From: Bacillota bacterium
GTDB lineage: Bacteria > Bacillota > Clostridia > Ch29
Length of the DNA: 64,000 nucleotides
Reading direction: 5' to 3'
Assembly (NCBI GenBank): GCA_013540605.1
Contig: JABVCK010000029.1
Span: 62,001 to 126,000 of the forward strand
The position numbers and the translations under genes were made by a program. Below the pieces are notes generated by a model. It was not told the DNA's origin. It did no database searches and was given only the letters and a program-made list of their open reading frames with translations. Positions 25,497 through 35,045 of this stretch are shown in pieces (within the stretch, counting starts at the first letter, position 1; every line of letters begins with the position of its first letter).

Positions 25497-26785
25497 ACAC
25501 GCCCCTTGCCCATAGAATCCGGCCCGAAAGCCTTGAAGATTTCATCGGACAAAAACACCTGATCGGTGAAGGCAAACTCCTATACAGGCTGATTAAAGCC
25601 GATATGCTGTCCACAGCAATTTTCTACGGTCCTCCCGGCACGGGGAAAACAACCCTTGCCAGGATAATTGCGAGAGAGAGCAGTTATCCGTTCAAACAGT
25701 TAAGCGCTGTTTCTGCGGGGGTCAAGGAGATAAGGGCGGTAGCCGATGAAGCGCGGAACCAAATCTTAACCCCTGCGGGCAGAATACTGCTATTCTTCGA
25801 TGAGATACACCGCTTGAATAAAGGGCAGCAGGATGTACTCCTGCCCTATGTGGAGGAAGGTTCATTGGTGCTCATCGGGGCTACCACAGAAAATCCATAC
25901 TTTGAAATAAATAAGGCGCTGATCTCCCGTTCCACCATATTCAGATTTTACCCTCTGGAGCGGGAAGACATCAAATATCTCCTGAAGAGAGCCCTGGAAA
26001 AACTGGACAACAGGTGGAACGGCAGCCCAATCCGTATTTCGGAAGAAGCGATGGACCATATCGCAGTGGGCAGCAGCGGGGATGCCAGGCGCGCAATCAA
26101 TGCCCTTGAGCTTGCGCTGAAGACTACTGCCGCCGATGATGAAGGGGTGATAAGCATCACCCTGGAAGTGGCGGAGAATTCAATCCAGGAGAAGGCTTTG
26201 AGGTATGACAGATCGGGGGATGAACACTATGATGTAATCTCTGCCTTTATAAAAAGCATGAGGGGGAGTGACCCGCAGGCGGCGCTGCATTATCTTGCAA
26301 GGATGTTGCATGCCGGAGAGGACATTAACTTCATTGCCCGGAGGATTATCATTGCGGCTGCTGAAGATGTGGGACTTGCAAATCCCAGGGCCCTTGAGGT
26401 GGCGGTTTCCGCCGCTGAAGCAGTGAGGATGATCGGGATGCCGGAGGCACGGATAATTCTTTCGGAAGCAGTTTTGACGGTTGCCCTGTCGCCGAAGTCA
26501 AACTCAGCGTACCTGGCTATTGATAAAGCCCTTGGAGACGTGCAGAATAAAGAAATAGGCGAGGTGCCGGTACATCTCAGGGACGCCAGCTATCCTGGTG
26601 CGTCACGGTTTGGGCATGGCAAGGGATACAAGTATCCCCACGACTACCCGGGGCATTTTGTGAACCAGGCATACCTGCCCCATGAACTGGAGGGTACGAA
26701 ATACTATGTACCCACAGAGCAGGGCGCGGAAAAGAATATGAAGAGCTACTACGAACATATAAAAAATATAAGAGAACAACCCTGA
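25493..26785 (+). CDS. rarA: Replication-associated recombination protein RarA (MgsA)
   Basis: A 430-residue AAA+ ATPase acting at stalled replication forks. Walker A is GPPGTGKTTLA, Walker B LLFFDEIHR, sensor region IGATTENPYF; the C-terminal part contains the family stretch DGxxxFGH-like (RFGHGKGYKYPHDYPGHFVNQAYLP). The ATG overlaps the stop of the racemase gene. In Bacillus rarA (yrvN) follows tcdA (yrvM), so this preserves the order with two inserted genes. Confidence 0.94.
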   Translation: MNTPLAHRIRPESLEDFIGQKHLIGEGKLLYRLIKADMLSTAIFYGPPGTGKTTLARIIARESSYPFKQLSAVSAGVKEIRAVADEARNQILTPAGRILLFFDEIHRLNKGQQDVLLPYVEEGSLVLIGATTENPYFEINKALISRSTIFRFYPLEREDIKYLLKRALEKLDNRWNGSPIRISEEAMDHIAVGSSGDARRAINALELALKTTAADDEGVISITLEVAENSIQEKALRYDRSGDEHYDVISAFIKSMRGSDPQAALHYLARMLHAGEDINFIARRIIIAAAEDVGLANPRALEVAVSAAEAVRMIGMPEARIILSEAVLTVALSPKSNSAYLAIDKALGDVQNKEIGEVPVHLRDASYPGASRFGHGKGYKYPHDYPGHFVNQAYLPHELEGTKYYVPTEQGAEKNMKSYYEHIKNIREQP

Positions 26786-26799
26786 CGGGGTTATTCTCT
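26771..26799. terminator. Bidirectional terminator between rarA and TPR-GGDEF gene
   Basis: AGAGAACAACCC and GGGGTTATTCTCT form a stem of about 12 pairs with one mismatch. It overlaps the last codons of rarA and of the convergent gene; flanking A/T runs are short but present on both sides. Confidence 0.55.
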
Positions 26800-28512
26800 T
26801 ATATTCAATGCTTCTATCCGGTTCCGGCTTTTATCCTTTGCACGGTATAGGGCCGCGTCAGCGGCCTTTACGAATTCTTCAAGGGGGATCTCGTCATCGG
26901 GAACTGTACAAGCTACTCCTAAGGTTACGGTAACACAGCCGGAATAATGATCTATCTTCATTCTCTCAATTCTTTCCCGCATTCTTTCGGCCAGTTTCTT
27001 CGCTCCTCTTAAAGCGGTGTTGGGGAGAACTGCGACGAATTCATCACCGCCATAACGGGCTACGAAGTCCGAAGTTCTCATGGCTGTGGTGCTCAATAGC
27101 TTTGCAACCCTTTTAATGCACTCATCGCCTGCCAAATGCCCGAAGGTGTCATTATACTGTTTGAAATAATCGATGTCAATGAAAATGAGGGATATGGGGG
27201 TCCGGTCCCTCTTAGCCCTGTACCATTCCGCCCTCAAGACCTCTTCAAACTTACGCCTGTTGGCTATTCCCGTAAGTTCATCAATCCGGGAGAGGTTGCT
27301 CAGCTTCTCGTTTGCCTGCTCCAGCTCTCTTTGTACCCTTTTTCTTTCTTCGATCTCCTTTGCAAGCAGCTCTGATTTTTTCTCAAGCTCTTCTGTCTTC
27401 TGTTTCAGTTCAACGTTTTTAAGCTGATAAATCTCTTTCTCCTTTTGAACCTGTTCCATTTTGAACATTGTCTTGATACTTTTCAAATTTTGCTCAAGCT
27501 TATTGGCTGCTTCCATCCTTTCTGCCTTATACAGTTCTTTATAGTAGTAAATCGCCATGTCCAACTGTTCCATTTTTTCATATATTGCAGCAAGGCAGGA
27601 GCAGGTTTTGGATATCAGAGCGTTTATCTTCAGTTCACGGGATACTTTATAGGCTTTATGTAAACATTTTACCGCTTCATCATAATTATTCAGGTTTTCG
27701 TACAGGCTGCCGATGCAGGTCAACATATGCACAAGATTGACTCTGTCTCCCGTTTCCTCAGTTATTTGCAGGCTTTTGTAGTAGTATTGCTTAGCCAATT
27801 CATATTCCATAAGGCTTTGATGTGTCTGCGCGAGCTGATAGTAGCTGTAGCCTTCGGTAAGTCTGTCACCGGTTTCTTTAGCCGCCTTAAGGCTTAACAG
27901 GCTGAATTCCTTTGCTTTTTCAAAGTCATTTAATTCGAAGTAGGTAATTCCTATATTAAGTATGGGCACGGCACGCTCCAAAGCTGTACCTATGTCCTCG
28001 TGTATCTGTTTGCTGTTCAGGTAATGGTTTAGGGCATCATCATAAGCACCCAGGTTTCTGTAAATCTCTCCTATATTGTTAAGAATATTAGCCTTTTTTT
28101 GTCTATACCCGTTTTCCTCTGCGATCCTCAGGCTCTCCATATAGTACTCCAGGGCCTTATCAAAATCGCTGGAATCATAACAAATATTGCCAAGGGCTAT
28201 CAGCGCATCGGTTTCAACCTGCCTGGCGCCTATTTTTTTTGAAATCTCTAAAGATTCCATCAGATAGGAAATAGCTTCTTCAAACTCACCCAATACCCAG
28301 GAAGACCTGCCCATCATGCAAAGGCTGGAGGCTATTCCATGCTCGTAGTCCAGCTTTTTGGCGATGGTGTGCGCACTATAGGCTGTTCTGAAGGAGTGCT
28401 TAGGCTTAGTACGTTCGTATTTCTGAGATATTTTTACCAGGGTGTCCGCTTTCCCGCACAGGTCTTTGGGCTCAGTTGGGTGGCTCTGCGAAAAACTGGA
28501 TTTGTGCATCAC
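26791..28512 (-). CDS. TPR-repeat diguanylate cyclase
   Basis: A 573-residue cytoplasmic protein. Residues about 40-340 form seven to eight TPR units (for example ALIALGNICYDSSDFDKALE). A coiled coil follows (about 345-410), then a GGDEF domain with the intact active site YGGDEFVAVLPN and the substrate-binding FIDIDYFKQYND. No inhibitory RxxD is obvious five residues before GGDEF. It should synthesise c-di-GMP, with the TPR region sensing a protein or peptide. GTG or the following ATG after GGAGG are both possible starts. Confidence 0.88.
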   Translation of the reverse strand: MMHKSSFSQSHPTEPKDLCGKADTLVKISQKYERTKPKHSFRTAYSAHTIAKKLDYEHGIASSLCMMGRSSWVLGEFEEAISYLMESLEISKKIGARQVETDALIALGNICYDSSDFDKALEYYMESLRIAEENGYRQKKANILNNIGEIYRNLGAYDDALNHYLNSKQIHEDIGTALERAVPILNIGITYFELNDFEKAKEFSLLSLKAAKETGDRLTEGYSYYQLAQTHQSLMEYELAKQYYYKSLQITEETGDRVNLVHMLTCIGSLYENLNNYDEAVKCLHKAYKVSRELKINALISKTCSCLAAIYEKMEQLDMAIYYYKELYKAERMEAANKLEQNLKSIKTMFKMEQVQKEKEIYQLKNVELKQKTEELEKKSELLAKEIEERKRVQRELEQANEKLSNLSRIDELTGIANRRKFEEVLRAEWYRAKRDRTPISLIFIDIDYFKQYNDTFGHLAGDECIKRVAKLLSTTAMRTSDFVARYGGDEFVAVLPNTALRGAKKLAERMRERIERMKIDHYSGCVTVTLGVACTVPDDEIPLEEFVKAADAALYRAKDKSRNRIEALNIRE

Positions 28513-28667
28513 CTTAATACCTCCAGTTTAATACCAGCCGCCTGGTAATCAAATGGGCAATCCATTTTCTGTAAAACTATTAATCTATATTTTATCAGAT
28601 TTTGTTAATTTACTAAACAGGTTTTTTTTGTCTTTATTTGTTGTTTAGAGAAAATGTTTTTGCAGTG

Positions 28668-28709
28668 GTAACATATGTTACGGATATGGCTGCGGAAAGA
28701 AAATATAAT
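28668..28709 (+). promoter_or_regulatory. Crp/Fnr-type palindrome and -10 box upstream of hcp
   Basis: GTAACATATGTTAC is a perfect 14-base palindrome at 28668-28681. TATAAT follows at 28704-28709, with no recognisable -35 (the position lies at the palindrome edge). With a start near 28716 the palindrome is centred at -41.5, the classical class II activator position for Crp/Fnr-family proteins. HcpR-type regulators of hybrid cluster protein genes are remembered to use a GTAACnnnnGTTAC motif in Clostridia; the identification is from memory. Confidence 0.7.
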
Positions 28710-28763
28710 TAAGACATAAAAGTAAATACGATAGAAAATACATTAATACGGATGGAGGTCTGA

Positions 28764-30413
28764 ATGATGGGAATGTTCTGTTTTCAATGTCAGGAAACAG
28801 CAAAAGGTAAAGGATGTACACTGAGAGGGGTATGCGGAAAGACCGAGGATGTGGCCAACCTGCAGGATTTATTAATCTATGTATTGAAGGGTATATCCCT
28901 GTACAGCGTGGAAGTGAGGAAACTAGGCATAGAGGATGATGAAGTCAACAAATTCATAATGGAAAGCCTGTTTTCTACCATCACTAATGTGAATTTCAGC
29001 AGGAAGGATTTTGTTGAGCGGATAAGAAAGGGACTCGAGTTAAGACAAATAATCAGGGATAAACTTGTCAACGGTGGAGGCAGCATTGAGGGTATTACCC
29101 ATGATGCGGCGGTATGGGAGGCATCCGGTGAAGAGGATATGATAGCAAAGGCAGGGACAATAGGCATCCTCTCGACAGAAAATGAGGATATAAGGTCCTT
29201 AAGGGAACTGCTGGTCTACGGTGTCAAGGGTATGGCAGCCTATGCAGAGCATGCTTACACCCTGGGTTACCAGGATGAGAATATATTTGCCTTCATGCAA
29301 AAGGCCCTGGCCGCAACACTGGACGACACTCTTTCGGCCGATGACCTTGTGGCGCTGGTTATGGAATGCGGTAAATACGGCGTAGACGTTATGGCTCTGT
29401 TGGATAGGGCAAATACAACAACATACGGGAACCCGGAGATAACCAAGGTAAATATTGGAGTAGGAAGCAATCCGGGTATACTGGTAAGCGGACATGATTT
29501 GAAGGATTTTGAAGAGCTGTTGAAGCAGACTGAAGGAACGGGAGTGGACGTATATACCCATGGCGAGATGCTGCCCGCCCATTATTATCCGGCGTTCAAG
29601 AAATACAGCCACTTTGTAAGCAACTATGGAAACGCCTGGTGGCAGCAGGACAAGGAATTTGCATCCTTTAACGGGCCGATACTGATGACAACCAACTGTC
29701 TGGTACCGCCGAAGGACGAATATAAGGACAGGGTATATACAACCGGGGTTGTAGGCTTTGATGGGGTTAAGCACATACCCGACAGGAAGAACGGGGAAGC
29801 AAAGGATTTTACAGCAATAATTGAACACGCCAGGAATTGCAAACCCCCCGTGGAAATCGAAAGGGGCGAGATAGTCGGAGGGTTTGCCCACAATACTGTT
29901 ATCAGCCTTGCGGATAAGGTTATAGACGCAGTTAAATCAAGAGCAGTTAAAAGGTTTTTCGTAATGGCCGGATGCGACGGAAGGATGAAGGGAAGGGATT
30001 ACTATACAGAGTTCGCCGAGAAACTTCCAAAGGACACAATAATCCTTACGGCCGGCTGCGCCAAATACAGGTACAACAAGCTCGGCCTGGGGGATATAGG
30101 CGGAATACCGAGGGTCCTGGACGCAGGGCAGTGCAACGACTCCTACTCCCTTGCGGTAATTGCCTTGAAACTGAAAGAAGCCTTTGGACTGGAGGATGTA
30201 AATGAACTCCCGATATCGTACAACATTGCGTGGTACGAGCAGAAGGCAGTTATAGTTTTGCTGGCGCTCCTATACCTTGGAGTAAAAAACATACACCTTG
30301 GTCCGACACTGCCGGCGTTTCTCTCGCCAAATGTGGTCAACGTGCTTGTGGAGAAGTTTGGCATCGGCGGAATATCGAGTGTGGACGAAGACATCAAAAT
30401 GTTCATGGAATAG
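28764..30413 (+). CDS. hcp: Hybrid cluster protein (hydroxylamine reductase)
   Basis: A 549-residue class I Hcp, a hybrid iron-sulfur-oxo cluster enzyme that reduces NO or hydroxylamine in nitrosative stress. Cys6, Cys9, Cys18 and Cys24 (CX2CX8CX5C) hold the N-terminal [4Fe-4S] cluster. Hybrid-cluster ligands are visible in [42 protein letters not shown] and the C-terminal [12 protein letters not shown]. No hcr reductase gene adjoins. The ATG follows GGAGG at 6 bases. A Crp/Fnr-type palindrome lies upstream; a terminator follows. Confidence 0.95.
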   Translation: MMGMFCFQCQETAKGKGCTLRGVCGKTEDVANLQDLLIYVLKGISLYSVEVRKLGIEDDEVNKFIMESLFSTITNVNFSRKDFVERIRKGLELRQIIRDKLVNGGGSIEGITHDAAVWEASGEEDMIAKAGTIGILSTENEDIRSLRELLVYGVKGMAAYAEHAYTLGYQDENIFAFMQKALAATLDDTLSADDLVALVMECGKYGVDVMALLDRANTTTYGNPEITKVNIGVGSNPGILVSGHDLKDFEELLKQTEGTGVDVYTHGEMLPAHYYPAFKKYSHFVSNYGNAWWQQDKEFASFNGPILMTTNCLVPPKDEYKDRVYTTGVVGFDGVKHIPDRKNGEAKDFTAIIEHARNCKPPVEIERGEIVGGFAHNTVISLADKVIDAVKSRAVKRFFVMAGCDGRMKGRDYYTEFAEKLPKDTIILTAGCAKYRYNKLGLGDIGGIPRVLDAGQCNDSYSLAVIALKLKEAFGLEDVNELPISYNIAWYEQKAVIVLLALLYLGVKNIHLGPTLPAFLSPNVVNVLVEKFGIGGISSVDEDIKMFME

Positions 30414-30419
30414 ATTAAA

Positions 30420-30466
30420 CAAGGCAGCCGGAGGGAATAAAGGCACCTCCGGCTGCCTTGTTGTTA
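30420..30466. terminator. Bidirectional terminator after hcp
   Basis: CAAGGCAGCCGGAGG and CCTCCGGCTGCCTTG form a perfect 15-bp stem with an 11-base loop, followed by TTGTT. It ends at the stop of the convergent PhzF gene. Confidence 0.75.
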
Positions 30467-31354
30467 GAATACCATATTTCCGTCCAAAATGGTTACTGCT
30501 GTACCTCCAATTTTTACTTCTTCTATGCTGCCGCTATTTTTCTTGATATTTACATATACGCAGCCCGGTCTGTCCACTTCGTTCCCCTGCTCGCCAATCA
30601 GGTTAACTGCCTTACCGCATTCTATCAAACCGTTTTTAACAATATATGACGACACACAGCCGTTTCCCGTTCCGCACACAGGATCTTCACTAACCCCTGC
30701 AAGGGGGGCAAAAGCTCTTATATGGTAGTCATAGCTCTTGTTCAAAGAATCGATACAGAACGGCGTTACCCCTACCGCATTAAACTCCCTGCTGACGGCT
30801 TCAATAACTTTCAAATCCGGCTTAAGGCTCACCAGTTTTTCCAGCTTTTTTACCCCTATGACTATCCACCATATACCGGTAGATACTTTCACAATAGGCA
30901 GTTCCAATATATCTTCTTCATCCAGCCCCAGAAATCCGGCGGCTTCGCTCCTGTCAATCTTAACCTCTTTAAATTTGGGTGATGCCTGTGTCATCATGAA
31001 CACTTCCTTATCGTTAATCTTTTTTCGTTCCACAGGCAGAATCCCCGCTTTGGTCTCCTGATAGTATATACTTTTATCGGTATCTAGCTTTCCTTCTTCA
31101 TCCAGCACTGAAAAAACGGCTATTGTTGGATGTCCGGCTAAGTCCAGTTCGAATCTCGGGGTAAAGAATTGGATTTTAAAATCCGCTGCGTCGGATTTTG
31201 ATACAAAGGCCGTTTCGGACAGGTTCATTTCTCGGGCTATCTTCTGCTTTATTTCATCGTCCAACCCGTCCGCCTCGGTAACCACCCCCGCGGGATTTCC
31301 TCCGAAGGGTATATTGGTAAAGGCATCGACCTGTTTAATATTGACCAGCATCAT
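30464..31354 (-). CDS. PhzF family isomerase
   Basis: A 296-residue protein of the PhzF/DapF-like fold. N-terminal QVDAFTNIPFGGNPAGVV, the catalytic-glutamate segment NLSETAFV (Glu at about 47) and the C-terminal GVSEDPVCGTGNGCVSSYIV are typical. In phenazine makers the family isomerises DHHA, but most members are enzymes of unknown substrate. The gene starts inside the last codons of the upstream aminotransferase (4-base overlap), which suggests a shared amino-acid-derived pathway. Ribosome site AGGAGG. Confidence 0.9.
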   Translation of the reverse strand: MMLVNIKQVDAFTNIPFGGNPAGVVTEADGLDDEIKQKIAREMNLSETAFVSKSDAADFKIQFFTPRFELDLAGHPTIAVFSVLDEEGKLDTDKSIYYQETKAGILPVERKKINDKEVFMMTQASPKFKEVKIDRSEAAGFLGLDEEDILELPIVKVSTGIWWIVIGVKKLEKLVSLKPDLKVIEAVSREFNAVGVTPFCIDSLNKSYDYHIRAFAPLAGVSEDPVCGTGNGCVSSYIVKNGLIECGKAVNLIGEQGNEVDRPGCVYVNIKKNSGSIEEVKIGGTAVTILDGNMVF

Positions 31355-32532
31355 AATTCCTCCTTCAATATCTTCGCAATTCTCCTGATGCCTTCCACTA
31401 TTTTGTCTTCATCAGCGTTGGAATAATTCAGCCTTAAAGTGTTTTCTTTGCCGCCGTTTGGGAAGAAGGAGCCTCCCGGTACAAACGCCACATTGTTGTC
31501 TATGCACTTGATCAATATATCCCTGGCATTTATATGGGAGGGAAGCTCCACCCACAGGAACAGTCCGCCTTCTGGACGGGTATACTTTATGCCTTCGGGA
31601 AACTCCCGAGCGATGGTTTGGACCATCAAATCCCGGCGCACCCTATAGGTTTCCCTTATTTTGCTGATGTGGGTCTCAATATCAAACATTTCAAAGAACC
31701 GGGATATTATGAACTGAGACATTACATTTGTGTGCAGGTCGGTACCTTGTTTGAATAACACATATTTACGCAGTATTTCCGGCGCAGCGCATATCCAACC
31801 AACCCTTAATCCCGGACAGAGGATCTTTGAAAACGTGCTTGAATATACCACTCTGCCTTCGGTATCAAAGCGCTTTACCGGGGGAAGGCTTTCGCCCTTA
31901 AACCTAAGCTCACCGTAAGGATTGTCCTCTACTACGATTACATCATACTTGTTTGCCAGCTCAACCAATCTCTTTCTCCTGTCCAGGCTCATTGTCCTCC
32001 CGGTCGGGTTTTGGAAATCCGGCACCGTATATATGAACTTTTTACCTGGGTTTTCTGCGAGAGCCATCTCCAGGTCTTCCATTATCATGCCCTCATCATC
32101 CATTGCTACCTCGGCATACCGGGGCAAGAAGGTCCTGAACGCGCTTATCGCGGCAAGATAGGTGGGACTTTCACATACCACCGTGGAGCCTTCGTCGATA
32201 AAAACCTTGCCGGTCAGGTCAAGCCCCTGTTGGGAGCCGGCGGTAATCAGTATATCTTCTGCCGGTACATCTATACCCAATCGGCACATTCTACCGGCAA
32301 TAAGCTCTCTCAGAGGAGTGTATCCTTCGGTAGTGCCATACTGTAATGCCTGCATACCGTTTTCCGTCAATACCGAATTGCAGACTTGTTTGATTTCATC
32401 TATCGGAAATAACTCAGGCGCGGGAAGCCCTCCCGCAAAGGAAATCACTTCCGGCCTTTCGGTAACCTTAAGGAGTTCACGTATTTCAGAAGCCTTGACA
32501 TGATTTGCCCTTTCAGCATAATTAATGGACAT
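31351..32532 (-). CDS. PLP-dependent class I/II aminotransferase (2-aminoadipate transaminase-like)
   Basis: A 393-residue fold-I aminotransferase. ISFAGGLPAPELFP, the tight YGTTEGYTPLRELIA, TAGSQQGLDLTGKVF, PDFQNPTGRTMSLDRR, and the PLP lysine in SSTFSKILCPGLRVGW all match the 2-aminoadipate/aromatic (LysN-like, MocR-related) subgroup without a GntR domain. The second ATG, 6 bases after GGAGGGG, was chosen. Downstream, PhzF overlaps. Upstream lies a degraded MocR-type regulator. Confidence 0.9.
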   Translation of the reverse strand: MSINYAERANHVKASEIRELLKVTERPEVISFAGGLPAPELFPIDEIKQVCNSVLTENGMQALQYGTTEGYTPLRELIAGRMCRLGIDVPAEDILITAGSQQGLDLTGKVFIDEGSTVVCESPTYLAAISAFRTFLPRYAEVAMDDEGMIMEDLEMALAENPGKKFIYTVPDFQNPTGRTMSLDRRKRLVELANKYDVIVVEDNPYGELRFKGESLPPVKRFDTEGRVVYSSTFSKILCPGLRVGWICAAPEILRKYVLFKQGTDLHTNVMSQFIISRFFEMFDIETHISKIRETYRVRRDLMVQTIAREFPEGIKYTRPEGGLFLWVELPSHINARDILIKCIDNNVAFVPGGSFFPNGGKENTLRLNYSNADEDKIVEGIRRIAKILKEEL

Positions 32533-32590
32533 TTCCATCCCCTCCGTAAACAATCATTAATAAATTCCGTTTCCGGATACTATCCAGATA

Positions 32591-33641
32591 CTATACTATA
32601 GGGTTTATATCGGGTTCATAATTGTTTGTGGGATACCTGGCATCTTTCATTGTATCCTGTACAGCTTCTATTAAACGTCTTATACCTTCTCTGATGTTGT
32701 CGGGACTGCAGAAGGTAAAATTCAGCCTTGCATAGCTTTCTCCCTGGGTGCCATTCGGGTAACACCCATCACCGGGTACATATGAGACACCTTTTTCCGC
32801 AGCCTTAACGATCATTTTGGTCTGAACGACTTTTCCGGGCAGCCGGCACCAGATATAGTAGCCACCTTCAGGTCTGTTCCAGTTGAGATCAGGTAAAGCG
32901 TACTTGTCAAGCGCCTCCAGCATTATGTCTCTCTTGCGTGAATAGTCTTTTCGAATGCCTTTAAGATGTTCATCATAGTAACCGTAACGCAGGAATCTGT
33001 CCATGACCGCCTGCCCCGGAGTATTCACATGAAGGTCGGTTAGCTGCTTCAGGTGAGCAAATTTATTCAGCACCTGTTCGGGAGCAGCGACCCACCCTAT
33101 TCTGAAGCCAGAGAAGAGAACCTTTGAGAAAGTACTCAGATAGATCACATATCCGTGTTTATCCAACGACTTCAAAGCCGGTATTGGAGCGCCGTCGTAC
33201 CTAAGTTCAGAGTAGGGATCATCTTCAACTATTGGCACCTGGTATTTATATGACAGCTTCAGCAATTGGTATCGCCTCTCCAGGCTCATGGTAGCGCCCG
33301 ACGGGTTTTGAAAAGTGGGCAGTGTATATATGAACTTTGGCTTATGCCTGACAAGAAGAGGTTCAAGTAAGTCTGTACGTATTCCATCCTTGTCGATGGG
33401 CACTCCCATAATTCTAGCCCCCGACGACCTGAATATCTGGATTGCCCCGAAAAAAGTAGGTTCCTCAACTATTACCGTATCCCCAGGGTTGATGAATATT
33501 CTTGAGGTATAGTCCAGTCCTTCGCTCCGGCGGGAGAATAAAGCTCTCGGGAAGCTCCTTGGAGAGTATCTTGTCGCGTATCTGGTTTTTTATCTGCAAA
33601 TAGATAGGTGTCTTTACATTCCGGTTTATTGTGATGCGCAT
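32591..33641 (-). pseudogene. MocR-type (GntR-aminotransferase) regulator with internal deletion
   Basis: Two frames join near 33515-33530. The 5' part (from ATG 33641) is the start of a GntR domain: NRNVKTPIYLQIKNQIRDKI then LPESFILPPERR. The 3' part is in another frame and begins inside an aminotransferase fold: SEGLDYTSRIFINPGDTVIV, EEPTFFGAIQ, then TLPTFQNPSGATMSLERRYQ and the PLP lysine STFSKVLFSGFRIGW. The end of the HTH, the linker and the first ~130 residues of the aminotransferase fold are missing. MocR proteins are about 470 residues; about 345 remain. A single deletion out of frame explains it. Confidence 0.8.
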
Positions 33642-33677
33642 CAAATCACTCTTTTTTATATTGTTTGTTGGAATTGG

Positions 33678-33751
33678 TACCATCCAACTTTAATTATATC
33701 AGCTTATTTTTGTAATCATACTGCCAATTGGAATAATCTTCTACCATCCAA
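33678..33751 (-). promoter_or_regulatory. Pair of TTGGATGGTA repeats, candidate MocR-type operator
   Basis: On the minus strand TTGGATGGTA occurs twice, ending at 33678 and 33742 (64 bases apart), each followed by an ATTCCAA/CCAATT half. A TATAAT-like box lies between them. The repeats precede the broken MocR-type gene, and regulators of this class bind direct repeats near their own promoters. Confidence 0.45.
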
Positions 33752-33758
33752 TTTATAT

Positions 33759-34943
33759 CTATACTAACCCATTCAGCACTTTTTTGAGGCTGCTGCACAT
33801 TTTTACGATATCATCCTCAGCTATAGTCAGGGCGGGATAGAACCTTAAAACGTTCCATGCCGGAGTAGTGCCTATCAGGTAACCATGCTGGAGCATCTTT
33901 TCGAAAACGATTTCGGTTGCATCCCTTATATTCAGTTCCACAGCGAGCATCAGGCCTCTTCCCCTGACTCCCTTTACAATTGGGCAACTGTCCCGGATTT
34001 CCTTTAACCTATCCATAAAAAACAATCCAACGGATTCGGAGCGCTCTATAAGATTTTCATCCCTTAATATGTTGATGACCTCATTTGCTATCGAGCACCC
34101 CAGCGGGTCGTTCTGATGGGACTGAACATAGCGAAGGTTTTTCTCTTCCAACCGGTTTGCGATATCTCCGCTGACAGCTACGGCGCTGACAGGATATCCA
34201 TTGCCAAGAGCTTTGCCCAAGGCTGCGATATCGGGCTTCAAGTCATAGTGGTTATGGCCGAACCATTTTCCGGTTCTGCCAAAGCCGGTAGTAACCTCAT
34301 TAATAACGACCGAACCACCGTTTTTCCTGACTTCACCGGCAAGAAAGCTTACCAGCTTATATGGAGGGAAAAGGACCCGGCCTGAGGTGCTCCCCGGTTC
34401 CAGGACAAAAGCCGATATTTCACCAAAATCAATGCCTTCCAGCGCATTGCATTTACCAAAGCATTCCTTGTTTTTGCAGCTGCTGCACTTCTCAAAGTCT
34501 ATTTCCATCCAAAGCCTTTTATCGCGGGGAGAGGAAAAGGAAGAGTATGCAGACAGATAGGAGTTAGAAAAGGATAATACATATCTTTTGTCGGAGATCA
34601 TTCTGGCGATTCTCAGGCTCAGTTCTACGGCTTCACTTCCGGAACTCAAAAAAACTGCCTTCCCGTTATTTAAGTCAAGTACCTGCAATAAATTAGCAGC
34701 GCACGTCTCCGCGATATTGCCCGTAAATCTGAAGCTGGTATGCATGATTCGGCTTATCTGTCCTTCGATAACAGCATTTATCCGGGCATTGGTATGACCC
34801 AAAGCGGTACACCATATGCCAGCTTCGAAATCAACCATTTTTCTGCCGTCCGCAGTGAACAGAGCGGTGTTTTCAGCCCTTGTAATCTCGGTATGCACAA
34901 CGGGATGGAGATTCAGGATATGTTTCAGCTTTGCATCGTTCAT
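33759..34943 (-). CDS. Class III PLP aminotransferase with a four-cysteine insertion
   Basis: A 394-residue fold-I aminotransferase of the acetylornithine/4-aminobutyrate group. GHTNARINAVIEGQ, SSGSEAVELSLRIAR, the PLP-binding INEVTTGFGRTGKW, and the Schiff-base lysine in ALGKALGNGYPVSAV are visible. An insertion carries Cys153, 156, 161 and 165 (CX2CX4CX3C), which could bind metal or an iron-sulfur cluster; this is not usual for the family. Divergent from a MocR-type gene, which often controls such aminotransferase genes. Strong AAAGGAG site. Confidence 0.88.
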   Translation of the reverse strand: MNDAKLKHILNLHPVVHTEITRAENTALFTADGRKMVDFEAGIWCTALGHTNARINAVIEGQISRIMHTSFRFTGNIAETCAANLLQVLDLNNGKAVFLSSGSEAVELSLRIARMISDKRYVLSFSNSYLSAYSSFSSPRDKRLWMEIDFEKCSSCKNKECFGKCNALEGIDFGEISAFVLEPGSTSGRVLFPPYKLVSFLAGEVRKNGGSVVINEVTTGFGRTGKWFGHNHYDLKPDIAALGKALGNGYPVSAVAVSGDIANRLEEKNLRYVQSHQNDPLGCSIANEVINILRDENLIERSESVGLFFMDRLKEIRDSCPIVKGVRGRGLMLAVELNIRDATEIVFEKMLQHGYLIGTTPAWNVLRFYPALTIAEDDIVKMCSSLKKVLNGLV

Positions 34944-35008
34944 GGCATTATCTCCTTTGCATTAATTTGGTATTTGTTATAATCTAAATATATATAGTGC
35001 AGGGCTGC

Positions 35009-35045
35009 GGTACAATGCAAAAAACAAGCATCTGTACCGGTACAG
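35009..35045. promoter_or_regulatory. GGTACA repeats and CTGTACCGGTACAG palindrome in a divergent promoter region
   Basis: A perfect 14-base palindrome (35032-35045) contains two convergent GGTACA halves, and another GGTACA lies 30 bases upstream at 35009-35014. The cluster is between the class III aminotransferase gene and the MocR-type gene, whose product probably binds it. Confidence 0.5.

Noticed and set aside
33286-33409. Intact aminotransferase starting at ATG 33409
   Set aside because: The fold would begin in the middle of the domain, without the first third of the enzyme; upstream in-frame residues continue the aminotransferase sequence to a deletion junction.
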